NCBI RefSeq assembly: GCF_036013745.1
Contig: NZ_CP107880.1
Location: 1,488,001-1,552,000, forward strand
Reading direction: 5' to 3'
DNA from: Streptomyces sp. NBC_00483
GTDB taxonomy: Bacteria; Actinomycetota; Actinomycetes; Streptomycetales; Streptomycetaceae
Length of the DNA stretch: 64,000 nt
Shown: positions 26,153 through 34,242 of the stretch, one piece after another
Numbering within the stretch: position 1 is the first letter of the stretch
Layout of the letters: each line of letters opens with the position of its first letter
Program-made: the position numbers and the translations under genes
Notes under the pieces: model-generated
What the model was told of the DNA's origin: nothing
Database searches by the model: none
The model's input: only the letters and a program-made list of their open reading frames with translations

Positions 26153-28081
26153 ATGCGTCGCCACAGCGCCCAGCTGTCCCACCACCCCGCCGTCCTGCCC
26201 TGGCTCGGTGCCAACTACTGGTCCCGCACCGGCGGTCCGCTCATGTGGCGGAACTACGACCCCGCCGTCGTGCGCGAGGAGCTCCGGGCCCTGCACGAGC
26301 ACGGTCTGAACATGACCCGGTCCTTCTTCTACTGGCCCGACTTCCACCCGGAGCCGCACCGCATCGACGAGCAACTCTGCGACCGTTTCCGGGACTTCCT
26401 CGACGCGCACGAGGAACTGGGCATGGGGTCCGTCCCCACCTTCATCGTCGGCCACATGTCCGGCGAGAACTGGGACCCCGCCTGGCGCGGCAACCGCGAC
26501 CTGTACGAGGACGTGTGGATGGTCGGCCGGCAGGCGTGGTTCGCGTCCGAGATGACGCGGCGTTTCAAGGACCACCCGGCGGTGACCGGCTGGCTGATCA
26601 CCAACGAGATGCCGGGGTACGGCCGGATCTACCAGGTCGACCCGCCGTCCTCCGACGTGGTGACGGCCTGGGCGCAGTTCATGTGTCAGGCCGTGGTGGC
26701 GGCCGGGGCCACGCAGCCGGTGTCGCTCGGCGACGGCGCGTGGGGCATCGAGGTCACCGGCAAGGACAACGGGTTCTCGCTGCGCGACACCGACACGTAC
26801 GTGGACTTCGTCGGTCCGCACGTCTACCGCTCGGACACGGACAGGACGCGCCAGCACTACCGTGCCGCGTTCGAGTGCGAGCTGGCCGCGGTCACCGGGA
26901 AGCCGGTGATCCTGGAGGAGTTCGGGCTTTCCACGGACACCGTGTCCGTGCGCAACGCGGGCGTCTACTACCGGCAGACGCTGCACAACTCGCTGCTCGG
27001 CGGCGCCACTGGCTGGATGGCCTGGAACAACACGGACTACGACGACCTGTGGGAGCAGTCGCCGTACGACCACCACCCGTTCGAGATGCACTTCGGGATC
27101 ACGGACAGCGCGGGCCGCCCGAAGGAGCCGCTGCGTGAACTCGCGGCGTTCGCCGAGGTGTTGAAGGACGTGGACTTCCCGCGCTGCCGGCGCACGGACG
27201 CGGGCGCGGCGCTTGTCGTCCCGGCGTTCCTGGAGAAGGGCTACCCGTACAGCCGGCCCGCCGACCGGCCGCTGATCTTCAGCTCGCTCCAGCAGGGCTA
27301 CGTCGCCGCGCGCGGCGCGGACCTCCCGGTGGGCTTCGTCCGTGAGGTCGACGGGCTGCCGGAGGACGGTGACGTACAGCTGTATCTGCTGCCGTCGACG
27401 CGGCAGTTGACGACGCGGACGCGGCGCGGTCTGGAGCAGCGGGCGCGCGAAGGGGCGACGGTGTATCTGTCGTTCTGCTCGGGCGAGCACCCGGGGACGC
27501 GCGGGCCGTGGTTCCACGACCTGGACGGGCTGTTCGGGGTCGAGATGCAGCTGTCGTACGGGGTGGCCGAGCCGATCGAGGACGACGAGCTGGCCATGAC
27601 GTTCACCGAGGACTTCGGATCCGTGCGGGCCGGTGAGACGCTGCGCTTCCCCGTCGCGGGGAACGAGGACAGCCGCGCGTGGCTGCCGGTCGTGCCGGAC
27701 GGCGCGCGGGTCGTCGCGACGGACGCGCACGGCCGTCCGGCGCTGCTCGTGCACGAGATCGGCGCGGGCCGGGCGGTCCTCGCCACGTACCCGCTGGAGC
27801 ACATGGCGGCGCGTACGGCGCGGGTGAACCCGGAGCAGACGCACCGGCTGTACGCGGCGCTCGCCGAGGTCGCGGGGGCAGCGCGTCCGGTGACCGTGGA
27901 CACGCCGCTGGCCAGCGCGGACACCCTCGTCCACGAGGACGGGCGGCGGTTCCTGTGGCTGGTCAGCCAGGCGGAGGAGGAGCTGACGGTGCGCCCGTCC
28001 GACCGACTCGGCAAGCCGCTCGACGAGGTGACGCTCGCACCGTACGGGGTGCGGGTCCTCGAACTGGACACGGAGGCCTGA
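26153..28081 (+). CDS. Glycoside hydrolase, clan GH-A (GH5-like) with C-terminal extension
   Basis: Retaining glycosidase, 642 aa, without a signal peptide, hence cytoplasmic. A TIM barrel covers about 15-330: the acid/base Glu152 is in TNEMPG and the nucleophile is Glu255 or Glu256 in VILEEFG. A further 300 residues, including a beta-galactosidase-trimerisation-like stretch (DVQLYLLPSTRQLTTRTRR), follow. Subfamily cannot be fixed by eye; a beta-mannosidase or beta-glucosidase acting on the imported sugar is plausible. Four bases (including its stop) separate it from the GH3 gene. Confidence 0.8.
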   Translation: MRRHSAQLSHHPAVLPWLGANYWSRTGGPLMWRNYDPAVVREELRALHEHGLNMTRSFFYWPDFHPEPHRIDEQLCDRFRDFLDAHEELGMGSVPTFIVGHMSGENWDPAWRGNRDLYEDVWMVGRQAWFASEMTRRFKDHPAVTGWLITNEMPGYGRIYQVDPPSSDVVTAWAQFMCQAVVAAGATQPVSLGDGAWGIEVTGKDNGFSLRDTDTYVDFVGPHVYRSDTDRTRQHYRAAFECELAAVTGKPVILEEFGLSTDTVSVRNAGVYYRQTLHNSLLGGATGWMAWNNTDYDDLWEQSPYDHHPFEMHFGITDSAGRPKEPLRELAAFAEVLKDVDFPRCRRTDAGAALVVPAFLEKGYPYSRPADRPLIFSSLQQGYVAARGADLPVGFVREVDGLPEDGDVQLYLLPSTRQLTTRTRRGLEQRAREGATVYLSFCSGEHPGTRGPWFHDLDGLFGVEMQLSYGVAEPIEDDELAMTFTEDFGSVRAGETLRFPVAGNEDSRAWLPVVPDGARVVATDAHGRPALLVHEIGAGRAVLATYPLEHMAARTARVNPEQTHRLYAALAEVAGAARPVTVDTPLASADTLVHEDGRRFLWLVSQAEEELTVRPSDRLGKPLDEVTLAPYGVRVLELDTEA

Positions 28082-28084
28082 CCC

Positions 28085-30322
28085 ATGGAGCTGTACAGGG
28101 ACGCGGACGCGCCGGTCGCCGACCGGGTGCGTGACCTGCTCGACCGGATGACGCTCACGGAGAAGGTCGGCCAGGTCAACCAGCGGATGTACGGCTGGGA
28201 CGCGTACGAGCACACGGCGCAGGGCCACCGGCTCACGGACGCCTTCCGCGAGGAGGTGGCACGGTTCGACGGGATGGGTGCGCTGTACGGCCTGCAACGG
28301 GCCGACCCGTGGTCCGGTGTCACCTTCGCCGACGGCATCACGGCGGCGGACGGGGCGCGGGTCGCGGACGCCGTGCAGCGGCATGTCGTCGAGAACACGC
28401 GGCTCGGCATCCCCGTACTGATGGTGGAGGAGGTGCCGCACGGTCATCAGGCCCTCGACGGCACCGTGCTTCCGGTGAACCTGGCGGTCGGCGCCACTTG
28501 GGACCCGGACCTGTACCGGGAGACGGCGGCGGCCGCGGCGGCCGAACTGCGGGCCCGTGGCGGGCACATCGCGCTCGTGTCGGCGCTCGACCTGGTGCGG
28601 GACCCGCGTTGGGGCCGCGCCGAGGAGTGCTTCGGCGAGGACCCGTACCTGGCGGCGCGGCTCACCGAGGCACTGGTGGAGGGGATGCAGGGCACGGGTG
28701 ACACCATCGCCGCGGACCGGGCGGCCGTCGTGCTCAAGCACTTTGCCGGGCAAGGGAGTTCGGTGGGCGGGCGGAACAGTGCCGCGACCGAGATCGGCGC
28801 CCGCGAGCTGCACGAGATCCATCTCCCGGCGGCCCTCGCGGGAGTGCGGGCGGGGGCGGCGGGCGTGATGGCCGCGTACAACGAGTTCGACGGCCTGCCG
28901 TGTGCGGCCTCGGGCGACCTCCTCACCGGGCTGCTCCGTGAACGCTGGGGCTTCGAGGGCCTGGTGATGGCCGACGGCTGCGCACTCGACCGTCTCGTGC
29001 GGCTGGCCGGCGACCGGCCGTCGGCGGCGGCGCTCGCACTGTCGGCGGGCACGGATCTGAGCCTGTGGGACGGAGTGTTCCCGGAGCTGGGGACGGCGGT
29101 GGAGCGCGGTCTCGTCCCGATGGAGACCCTCGACGCGGCAGTGGCCCGCATCCTGACACTGAAGTTCCGGCTCGGCCTCTTCGAGCGCCCCTACGTCACC
29201 GAGGCACCCGAACGGGCCGTTGACACAACGGAGTTGAGCGAGCGGATCGCCCGCGCGTCGATCACGCTCCTGCACAACGACGGGGCGCTGCTTCCCCTCG
29301 GGCCCGACAAGAAGCGCATCGCCGTCATCGGCCCGAACGCCGACTCGATCCCGCAGCAGATCGGCGACTACACGTCGCCACAGCGGCCGGACAGTGGCGT
29401 CTCGGTGCTCGCCGGACTGCGGGAGACCGGAGCGGACGTGACGTACGCGCGCGGCTGTGACCTGGTGGGCGACGACCGTTCGGGGATCGCGGAGGCCGTC
29501 GAGCTGGCCGCCGCAGCCGATGTCGCGGTGCTCGTGCTCGGCGGTTCCAGCGCCCGCGAGGGCGACACACGTTTCGACAACAACGGTGCCGCGGTCGTCA
29601 CCACCGGCAACCCGACGGAGATGACCTGCGGCGAGGGCGTCGACCTCGCCGACGTCCGGCTCGGCTCCGGGCAGCGGGCGCTCGCCGAGGCGGTGGCGGC
29701 GACCGGCACACCGTGCGTGGCGGTGCTGATCCAGGGCCGCCCGCACGCGGTGCCCGAACTCGCGGACGGGGCAGGGGCTTTGGTGAGCGCCTGGTATCCG
29801 GGGCCGTGGGGCGGCCGGGCCGTCGCGGACGTGCTCCTCGGCGCGTGCGAGCCGAGCGGACGGCTGCCCGTCTCGGTGCCCCGCTCCTCCGGCCAGCTGC
29901 CCGTCTTCTACAACTCCAAGGACCACGGCTTCCGCGGCTACGTGGACGAACCCGGCACCCCGCTCTACCCCTTCGGACACGGACTGTCGTACACCACGAC
30001 CGAGTTCGGCGCGCCGCGCGTCCGCGACGGGGTGTGCGAGGTCGAGGTCGTCAACACCGGGGACCGGCCGGTCCGCGAGACCGTCCAGCTGTACGTGCGC
30101 CGGATCGGCGGCGGGACGTCCTGGCCGCGCGTCCGTGAGCTGCGCGGCTTTCGGCGCGTGGACCTGACGCCGGGCGAGAAGGCCACGGTCGCCTTCCCCC
30201 TCGACGACACCGTGCTGGCCTCGGTGACACGGTCCCTGGACCTGGCCGTGGAACCGGGCACGTACGAGATCGAGACGGGCCGCTCCTCGGACTCCACGCG
30301 GTCCGTGACGCTGATCGTCTGA
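28085..30322 (+). CDS. Glycoside hydrolase family 3 beta-glycosidase
   Basis: Cytoplasmic exo-beta-glycosidase, 745 aa. Features in order: the GH3 N-terminal barrel, KHFAGQGSSVGGRN near 219, the nucleophile Asp297 in LVMADGCAL (the common motif is SDW, here ADG), the GH3 C-terminal alpha/beta domain, and a fibronectin-like C-terminal domain starting at YPFGHGLSYT. Specificity may be glucose, xylose or mannose. Co-transcribed with the GH5-like enzyme; the pair would finish hydrolysis of the oligosaccharide brought in by the ABC system. Confidence 0.9.
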   Translation: MELYRDADAPVADRVRDLLDRMTLTEKVGQVNQRMYGWDAYEHTAQGHRLTDAFREEVARFDGMGALYGLQRADPWSGVTFADGITAADGARVADAVQRHVVENTRLGIPVLMVEEVPHGHQALDGTVLPVNLAVGATWDPDLYRETAAAAAAELRARGGHIALVSALDLVRDPRWGRAEECFGEDPYLAARLTEALVEGMQGTGDTIAADRAAVVLKHFAGQGSSVGGRNSAATEIGARELHEIHLPAALAGVRAGAAGVMAAYNEFDGLPCAASGDLLTGLLRERWGFEGLVMADGCALDRLVRLAGDRPSAAALALSAGTDLSLWDGVFPELGTAVERGLVPMETLDAAVARILTLKFRLGLFERPYVTEAPERAVDTTELSERIARASITLLHNDGALLPLGPDKKRIAVIGPNADSIPQQIGDYTSPQRPDSGVSVLAGLRETGADVTYARGCDLVGDDRSGIAEAVELAAAADVAVLVLGGSSAREGDTRFDNNGAAVVTTGNPTEMTCGEGVDLADVRLGSGQRALAEAVAATGTPCVAVLIQGRPHAVPELADGAGALVSAWYPGPWGGRAVADVLLGACEPSGRLPVSVPRSSGQLPVFYNSKDHGFRGYVDEPGTPLYPFGHGLSYTTTEFGAPRVRDGVCEVEVVNTGDRPVRETVQLYVRRIGGGTSWPRVRELRGFRRVDLTPGEKATVAFPLDDTVLASVTRSLDLAVEPGTYEIETGRSSDSTRSVTLIV

Positions 30323-30364
30323 CCGGCTCTTGCGCGCGGGAGCCAGCTCACCGGCTCCTGCGCG

Positions 30365-31318
30365 TCAGCCGCGGCGCACCGCTCCGAGCTGCGCCCGGTC
30401 GAGGCCCGGCGCCGCGAACCGCCGCGCCACCGTGCGCAGGACGCGCGCCATCGCCTGCGCGGGCGGCGTCGCGGGCCGGGACGTGGAGCGGGCGAGGAGG
30501 ATGCGGCGGGTCGGCGCCGCGACGTCGGAGGCGAAGGGCAGGAGCCGGACGTCGCTGCGCCGGCTGGTGAGGGCGAGCCGGGGCGCCAGGGCGATGCCGA
30601 GGCCGGCCGCGACCATGGCCTGCGCTTCCTGGTAGTCGTGCGAGGCGTACGCGATACGCGGCTCGAAGCCCGCCTGACGGCAGCTGCGCCGCAGCACGTC
30701 GGCGACGGGGTGGTTGTCCGCGCGGATGATCCACTCCTGGTCGGCGAGATCGCCGAGGTGTACGGGCGCGTGGGCGCGCAGCGGGGAGTCGGCGGGGACG
30801 ACAAGCACCGTGGGGTCGTCGAGCAGATGCGTGAGCGCGAGGGCCGGGTCGTCGACCCTGTTCCACTCGTAGTCCCACAGCAGCGCCTGCTCCACCTCGC
30901 CCGTGTGCAGCATCTCGCGGAGTTCGGCGAGCACGCCCGCCCGCACCTCGATACGGATGCCGGTGTGGCTGCGGCGGAACTTGGTGAGCGCCAGCGGCAG
31001 CAGCGACGCGCTCGCCGTGGGGAACGAACCCAGTTGCAGCGTGCCCTGGTCGAGGGCGGCGAACGAGTGCAGGTCGGCCTCGGCGGCGCGCAGCTCACGG
31101 CGTACCGCGCGGCCACGCTCGGCCAGCGCGGCGCCCGCGGGGGTGGGCCGGATGCCGCGGGGCAGCCGCTCCACAAGCGGCTGGCCCGCCTCCTGCTCCA
31201 GGAGCGACATCTGCTGGGAGGCCGCGGAGGTGGTCATGCCCAGCTCCTCGGCGGCCGCGGTGAGCGAGCCGCGCTCGGCGGCCTCGGTGAGGAGCAGCAG
31301 GCGACGCACGTTCAGCAT
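30365..31318 (-). CDS. LysR family transcriptional regulator
   Basis: LysR regulator, 317 aa. The HTH reads LLLLTEAAERGSLTAAAEEL, then TTSAASQQMSLLEQEAG, followed by the two-lobed effector domain. It is oriented away from the prpF-matC pair and would have been its divergent neighbour at about 150 bp before the mobile elements inserted. Its start codon is only ten bases from the CTAG junction, no clear ribosome binding site remains, and no native promoter is left, so expression probably depends on sequences inside the inserted elements. Confidence 0.88.
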   Translation of the reverse strand: MLNVRRLLLLTEAAERGSLTAAAEELGMTTSAASQQMSLLEQEAGQPLVERLPRGIRPTPAGAALAERGRAVRRELRAAEADLHSFAALDQGTLQLGSFPTASASLLPLALTKFRRSHTGIRIEVRAGVLAELREMLHTGEVEQALLWDYEWNRVDDPALALTHLLDDPTVLVVPADSPLRAHAPVHLGDLADQEWIIRADNHPVADVLRRSCRQAGFEPRIAYASHDYQEAQAMVAAGLGIALAPRLALTSRRSDVRLLPFASDVAAPTRRILLARSTSRPATPPAQAMARVLRTVARRFAAPGLDRAQLGAVRRG

Positions 31319-31332
31319 GGGGCCGACTCTAG

Positions 31333-32730
31333 TACTGCAACGGTGCTTGCCGTGACTGGTGGCCAGGTCAGGGGCTGTGTCCGCGTCGTTTGTAGTGACT
31401 GGTGCGGGCCTGGTGTTGCCGACGGCGGCGCCAGGTCGACCAGTGGAGGATGTGCTCGACAGGCCTGGGCCGGCGGTTGGCGAGACGGGTGATCAGCCGT
31501 CGTATCTCGGCGAGGCTCAGGTGGACCAGCTGGGAGGATCCGTTTCTGCTTTCCCGGCATCCAACTCCCGGGCTCGCAGGACGGTCAGGCAGGCGTGGGC
31601 GGCCATGGCGAGGGTCATGTGGCGGTGCCAGCCGGGATAGCGGCGGACTTGGTAGTCGTCCAGACCGCATTCCTGCTTGGCGCTTTGGAAGCACTCCTCG
31701 ATGGCCCACCGGCTGCCCGCGATGCGGATCAGCTCATCAAGCGTGGTCTCGGCGGGGCAGTAGGCGATGTAGTAGGAGATCTCCTGCGGGCGGGCAACGC
31801 TGCGGCGGGCGATGACCCAGTGGCGGCGGTCGGGCCGATGCCAGGGCCGGACCTCGACGCGTGCCCAGTCGTAGATCCGCGGACCGTGAGCCCCGCTGCC
31901 ACAGGAACGGCGCTTCCACTTCTGCGGGGCAAGGCCGTTGAACAGCTCGTGGACGGGATGGTCCAGTGCCCAGCGGGTGACGACGGTGTCGTGCCGGGTG
32001 GTGGCCATGACGTGGAAGATGTCCGCCCGTTCCAGCTCCGACCTCCAGCCCTTGCTGAACCCGTAGGCGGCATCCCCGGTCACCCACCGGAACGGGATCT
32101 GGTCCGCGATGGCGCGGCGGACCATCGCCTTGGCCATGGCCACCTTGGTCTCGAAGACGACCTCATCAGTGATGCCGGCCCGACGGCACCTATCCCGGTC
32201 GTCGGTCCAGGAGGCGGGCAGATACAGACGCCGGTCGATCAGCGTCCGCCCGCGGTCGGTTGCATAGGCGAGGAAGACGCCGACCTGGCAGTTCTCCGTC
32301 CGCCCGGCCGTGCCGGAGTACTGCCGCTGCACCCCTGCCGACCGCGTCCCCTTCTTCAAGAAACCCGTGTCGTCCACGACCAGGACCGCGTCCCGGCTAC
32401 CGAGGTTGTCGACCACGTACTGACGCACGTCATCGAGGACCTCGTCGGCGTTCCACTCGATCCGGTTCAGCATCCGGTGGATGCGGTCCGGGCCGTCATG
32501 GCCGGCTTCCTCTGCCAGCGTCCAGCCGTTCTTCCGCTGCAAGGGAGCGATCAGGCCCCGCATATAGGCCAGTGCCGATTCCCGAGGTTCTGACCTGCTG
32601 AAACGGTGCACGAACCGCCCATGCACAGCTTCCAGTTCACCCGCCCACAGCCTGACATCAGCTAGGTCCCCACCCATAATCACACCAACGACCGACCTGG
32701 CCACCAGTCACGGCAAGCACCGTTGCAGTA
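31333..32730 (-). mobile_element. IS701-family insertion sequence, 1398 bp
   Basis: The ends are perfect inverted repeats of at least 37 bp (31333-31369 and 32694-32730), starting TACTGCAACGGTGCTTGCC, flanked on both sides by CTAG (31329-31332 and 32731-32734). CTAG fits the 4-bp YTAR target duplication of this family. The single transposase gene runs leftwards and its 3' end is frameshifted. The right CTAG is also the left terminus of the 166-bp palindromic element, so the IS inserted into that element's end. Confidence 0.92.
31517..32677 (-). CDS. IS701-family transposase, C-terminus frameshifted
   Basis: DDE transposase, 386 aa as read from ATG 32677 (a GTG inside the inverted repeat at 32704 is the alternative). 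Recognisable parts are LVVDDTGFLKKGTRSAGVQR with a catalytic Asp, WVTGDAAYG with the second, and RWAIEECFQSAKQECGLDDY with the Glu. The frame stops at 31517, but a different frame from about 31530 to 31368 continues with SLAEIRRLITRLANRR and SHYKRRGHSP, the expected family C-terminus. A one-base deletion near 31530 would explain this; a programmed shift or sequencing error cannot be excluded. The stop of the second frame lies at the inner edge of the left inverted repeat. Confidence 0.88.
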   Translation of the reverse strand: MGGDLADVRLWAGELEAVHGRFVHRFSRSEPRESALAYMRGLIAPLQRKNGWTLAEEAGHDGPDRIHRMLNRIEWNADEVLDDVRQYVVDNLGSRDAVLVVDDTGFLKKGTRSAGVQRQYSGTAGRTENCQVGVFLAYATDRGRTLIDRRLYLPASWTDDRDRCRRAGITDEVVFETKVAMAKAMVRRAIADQIPFRWVTGDAAYGFSKGWRSELERADIFHVMATTRHDTVVTRWALDHPVHELFNGLAPQKWKRRSCGSGAHGPRIYDWARVEVRPWHRPDRRHWVIARRSVARPQEISYYIAYCPAETTLDELIRIAGSRWAIEECFQSAKQECGLDDYQVRRYPGWHRHMTLAMAAHACLTVLRARELDAGKAETDPPSWST

Positions 32731-32896
32731 CTAGGGCCTGTCGTTTGGATCAGGCCGGATCAGGGAGCGGGGTCTGGTGCGTGCGATCGCAAGGCGGAGG
32801 AGGGAGTCGACGCGGAGCGTCGGCGACCGACGACAACGCCGCGAGCGTGCGTGCCAGACCCCGCGAGCCCGGCCTGATCCAAACGACAGGCCCTAG
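32731..32896. repeat. 166-bp MITE-like palindromic element
   Basis: Terminal 28-bp perfect inverted repeats start CTAGGGCCTGTCGTTTGGAT; the interior is a longer imperfect palindrome and has no gene. It ends in CTAG on both sides. The size, structure and lack of coding capacity are those of a miniature inverted-repeat element. I recall similar termini scattered in Streptomyces genomes but could not check. Confidence 0.8.
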
Positions 32897-33031
32897 CTGA
32901 CTTTAGCGCAGCTAAACCCGAGTGAAGTGAACTGCCATTGTCCCCAAGTCACACCTCTGCGATGGTCTTGGCAATCGCCGGAACGGCCCGTTCCGCCGGC
33001 GTTCACCACTGATCAAGAAAGAGCCTCAGAC
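32897..33031. promoter_or_regulatory. Residual promoter region of prpF with LysR-type box
   Basis: TTTAGC-GCA-GCTAAA at 32902-32916 is a 15-bp inverted repeat containing T-N11-A, the LysR box form. It starts five bases from the MITE-like element's edge. The rest of the 135 bp holds no gene; this is the surviving half of the original LysR/prpF intergenic region. Confidence 0.6.
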
Positions 33032-34153
33032 GTGCACATCCCTGCGACCCTTGTGCGTGGCGGCACCAGCAAGTGCTGGTTGTTCCACCAGGTCCATGTC
33101 CCCGCGGACCGCGACGAGTTGGCGCGGATGCTGGTCGCCGCGTACGGCGCGGCGGACCCCGTGGAACTGGACGGGGTCGGCGGCGCCACCCCCACCACCT
33201 CCAAGGCGGCGATCGTCAGCGCCTCGCCCGAGCCGGGCGTCGACATCGACTACCTCTTCGCCCAGGTCGGCATCGGCGACGCCACCGTGGAGTGGACGAG
33301 CAACTGCGGCAACTGCGCCACGGGCGTCGCCCTGTACGCAGTGGCGAAGGGCATGGTGCCGATCGCGGGTGACCGGACCCGCGTGGTCATGCGCAACAGC
33401 AACACCGGCGCCGTCCTCGAGGGGGTCGTGGACACCATGGGTGGCGTGGTGCAGCACTTCGGACGGCAGACCGTTCCGGGCACGCGGGCCGGTGGTGTCG
33501 CCGTCGACCTCACGTTCCGCGACCCGGCGGGCGGCACCACGGGCGCCCTGCTCCCGACCGGTCAGGCCACGCAGAAGCTGCCGCTCCACGACGCCGACCC
33601 GGTCCTCGTGAGCATGGTGGACGCCGGAGCCCCGGTGGTCCTCGTCGACGCCGACGGGGCGGGGCGGAGCGGCTCCGAGTCCCTGGACCAGGTGCGGGCC
33701 GATGTGCCGTGGCTGCGCGCGGTCCGGCATGCCGCGGCGCCGTTGATGGGTCTGGTCGAGCCGGGCCGTGCACCCGGTGACGCGGTGCCGAAGGTGGGTC
33801 TCGTCGGGGCCCCGGTGCCGTACACCACGACGCTCGGCGAACAGGTCGCGGCCGAGGACTACGACGTGTCGGTGCGCATGCTCAGCATGAACGCGCCGCA
33901 CCCGGCGATCGGCCTGACCTCCGCCGTCGCCCTCGCCGCCGCGGGCCTCGTGCAGGACTCCGTGGTCCACGCGGTCGCGGCCGCCCGGGACGACGGCTGG
34001 CTGCGGCTCGGCACCCCCGCGGGCGTGGTGGCGGTCCGCTGCTCCGACGTACGGGACGGCCTGCCGGGCCGCGTCACCGTACGGCGCGCGGCGCGACTGC
34101 TCGCCGACGCCCGGATCTACGTACCCGGAACCGGCGAGCCGCAGGCCGCCTGA
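33032..34153 (+). CDS. PrpF family isomerase (4-oxalomesaconate tautomerase/aconitate isomerase-like)
   Basis: Two-lobed isomerase of the PrpF fold, 373 aa, that shifts double bonds in tricarboxylates such as 2-methylaconitate or 4-oxalomesaconate. Family marks are the start IPATLVRGGTSKCWLF, GGATPTTSKAAIV, the WTSNCGNCATGVALYAV motif with the catalytic cysteine region, and MLSMNAPHPAIGLT near the C-terminus. The frame is open upstream, but GTG 33032 agrees with the family start. Next to a dicarboxylate carrier, it probably works on an imported tri- or dicarboxylate; no prpB, prpC or prpD is near, so methylcitrate metabolism is unlikely. Confidence 0.87.
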   Translation: MHIPATLVRGGTSKCWLFHQVHVPADRDELARMLVAAYGAADPVELDGVGGATPTTSKAAIVSASPEPGVDIDYLFAQVGIGDATVEWTSNCGNCATGVALYAVAKGMVPIAGDRTRVVMRNSNTGAVLEGVVDTMGGVVQHFGRQTVPGTRAGGVAVDLTFRDPAGGTTGALLPTGQATQKLPLHDADPVLVSMVDAGAPVVLVDADGAGRSGSESLDQVRADVPWLRAVRHAAAPLMGLVEPGRAPGDAVPKVGLVGAPVPYTTTLGEQVAAEDYDVSVRMLSMNAPHPAIGLTSAVALAAAGLVQDSVVHAVAAARDDGWLRLGTPAGVVAVRCSDVRDGLPGRVTVRRAARLLADARIYVPGTGEPQAA

Positions 34154-34242
34154 CCGGGACGCACGAACACACGAACACACCACACCCCCGCACCGCCGGT
34201 CCCCGACCGTACGACCCTGTCCCCACCGCACCAAGGACAATG

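Noticed and set aside
32731..32896. Structured RNA or riboswitch
   Set aside because: The long palindrome with CTAG at both ends fits a miniature mobile element better; no conserved riboswitch core is seen.
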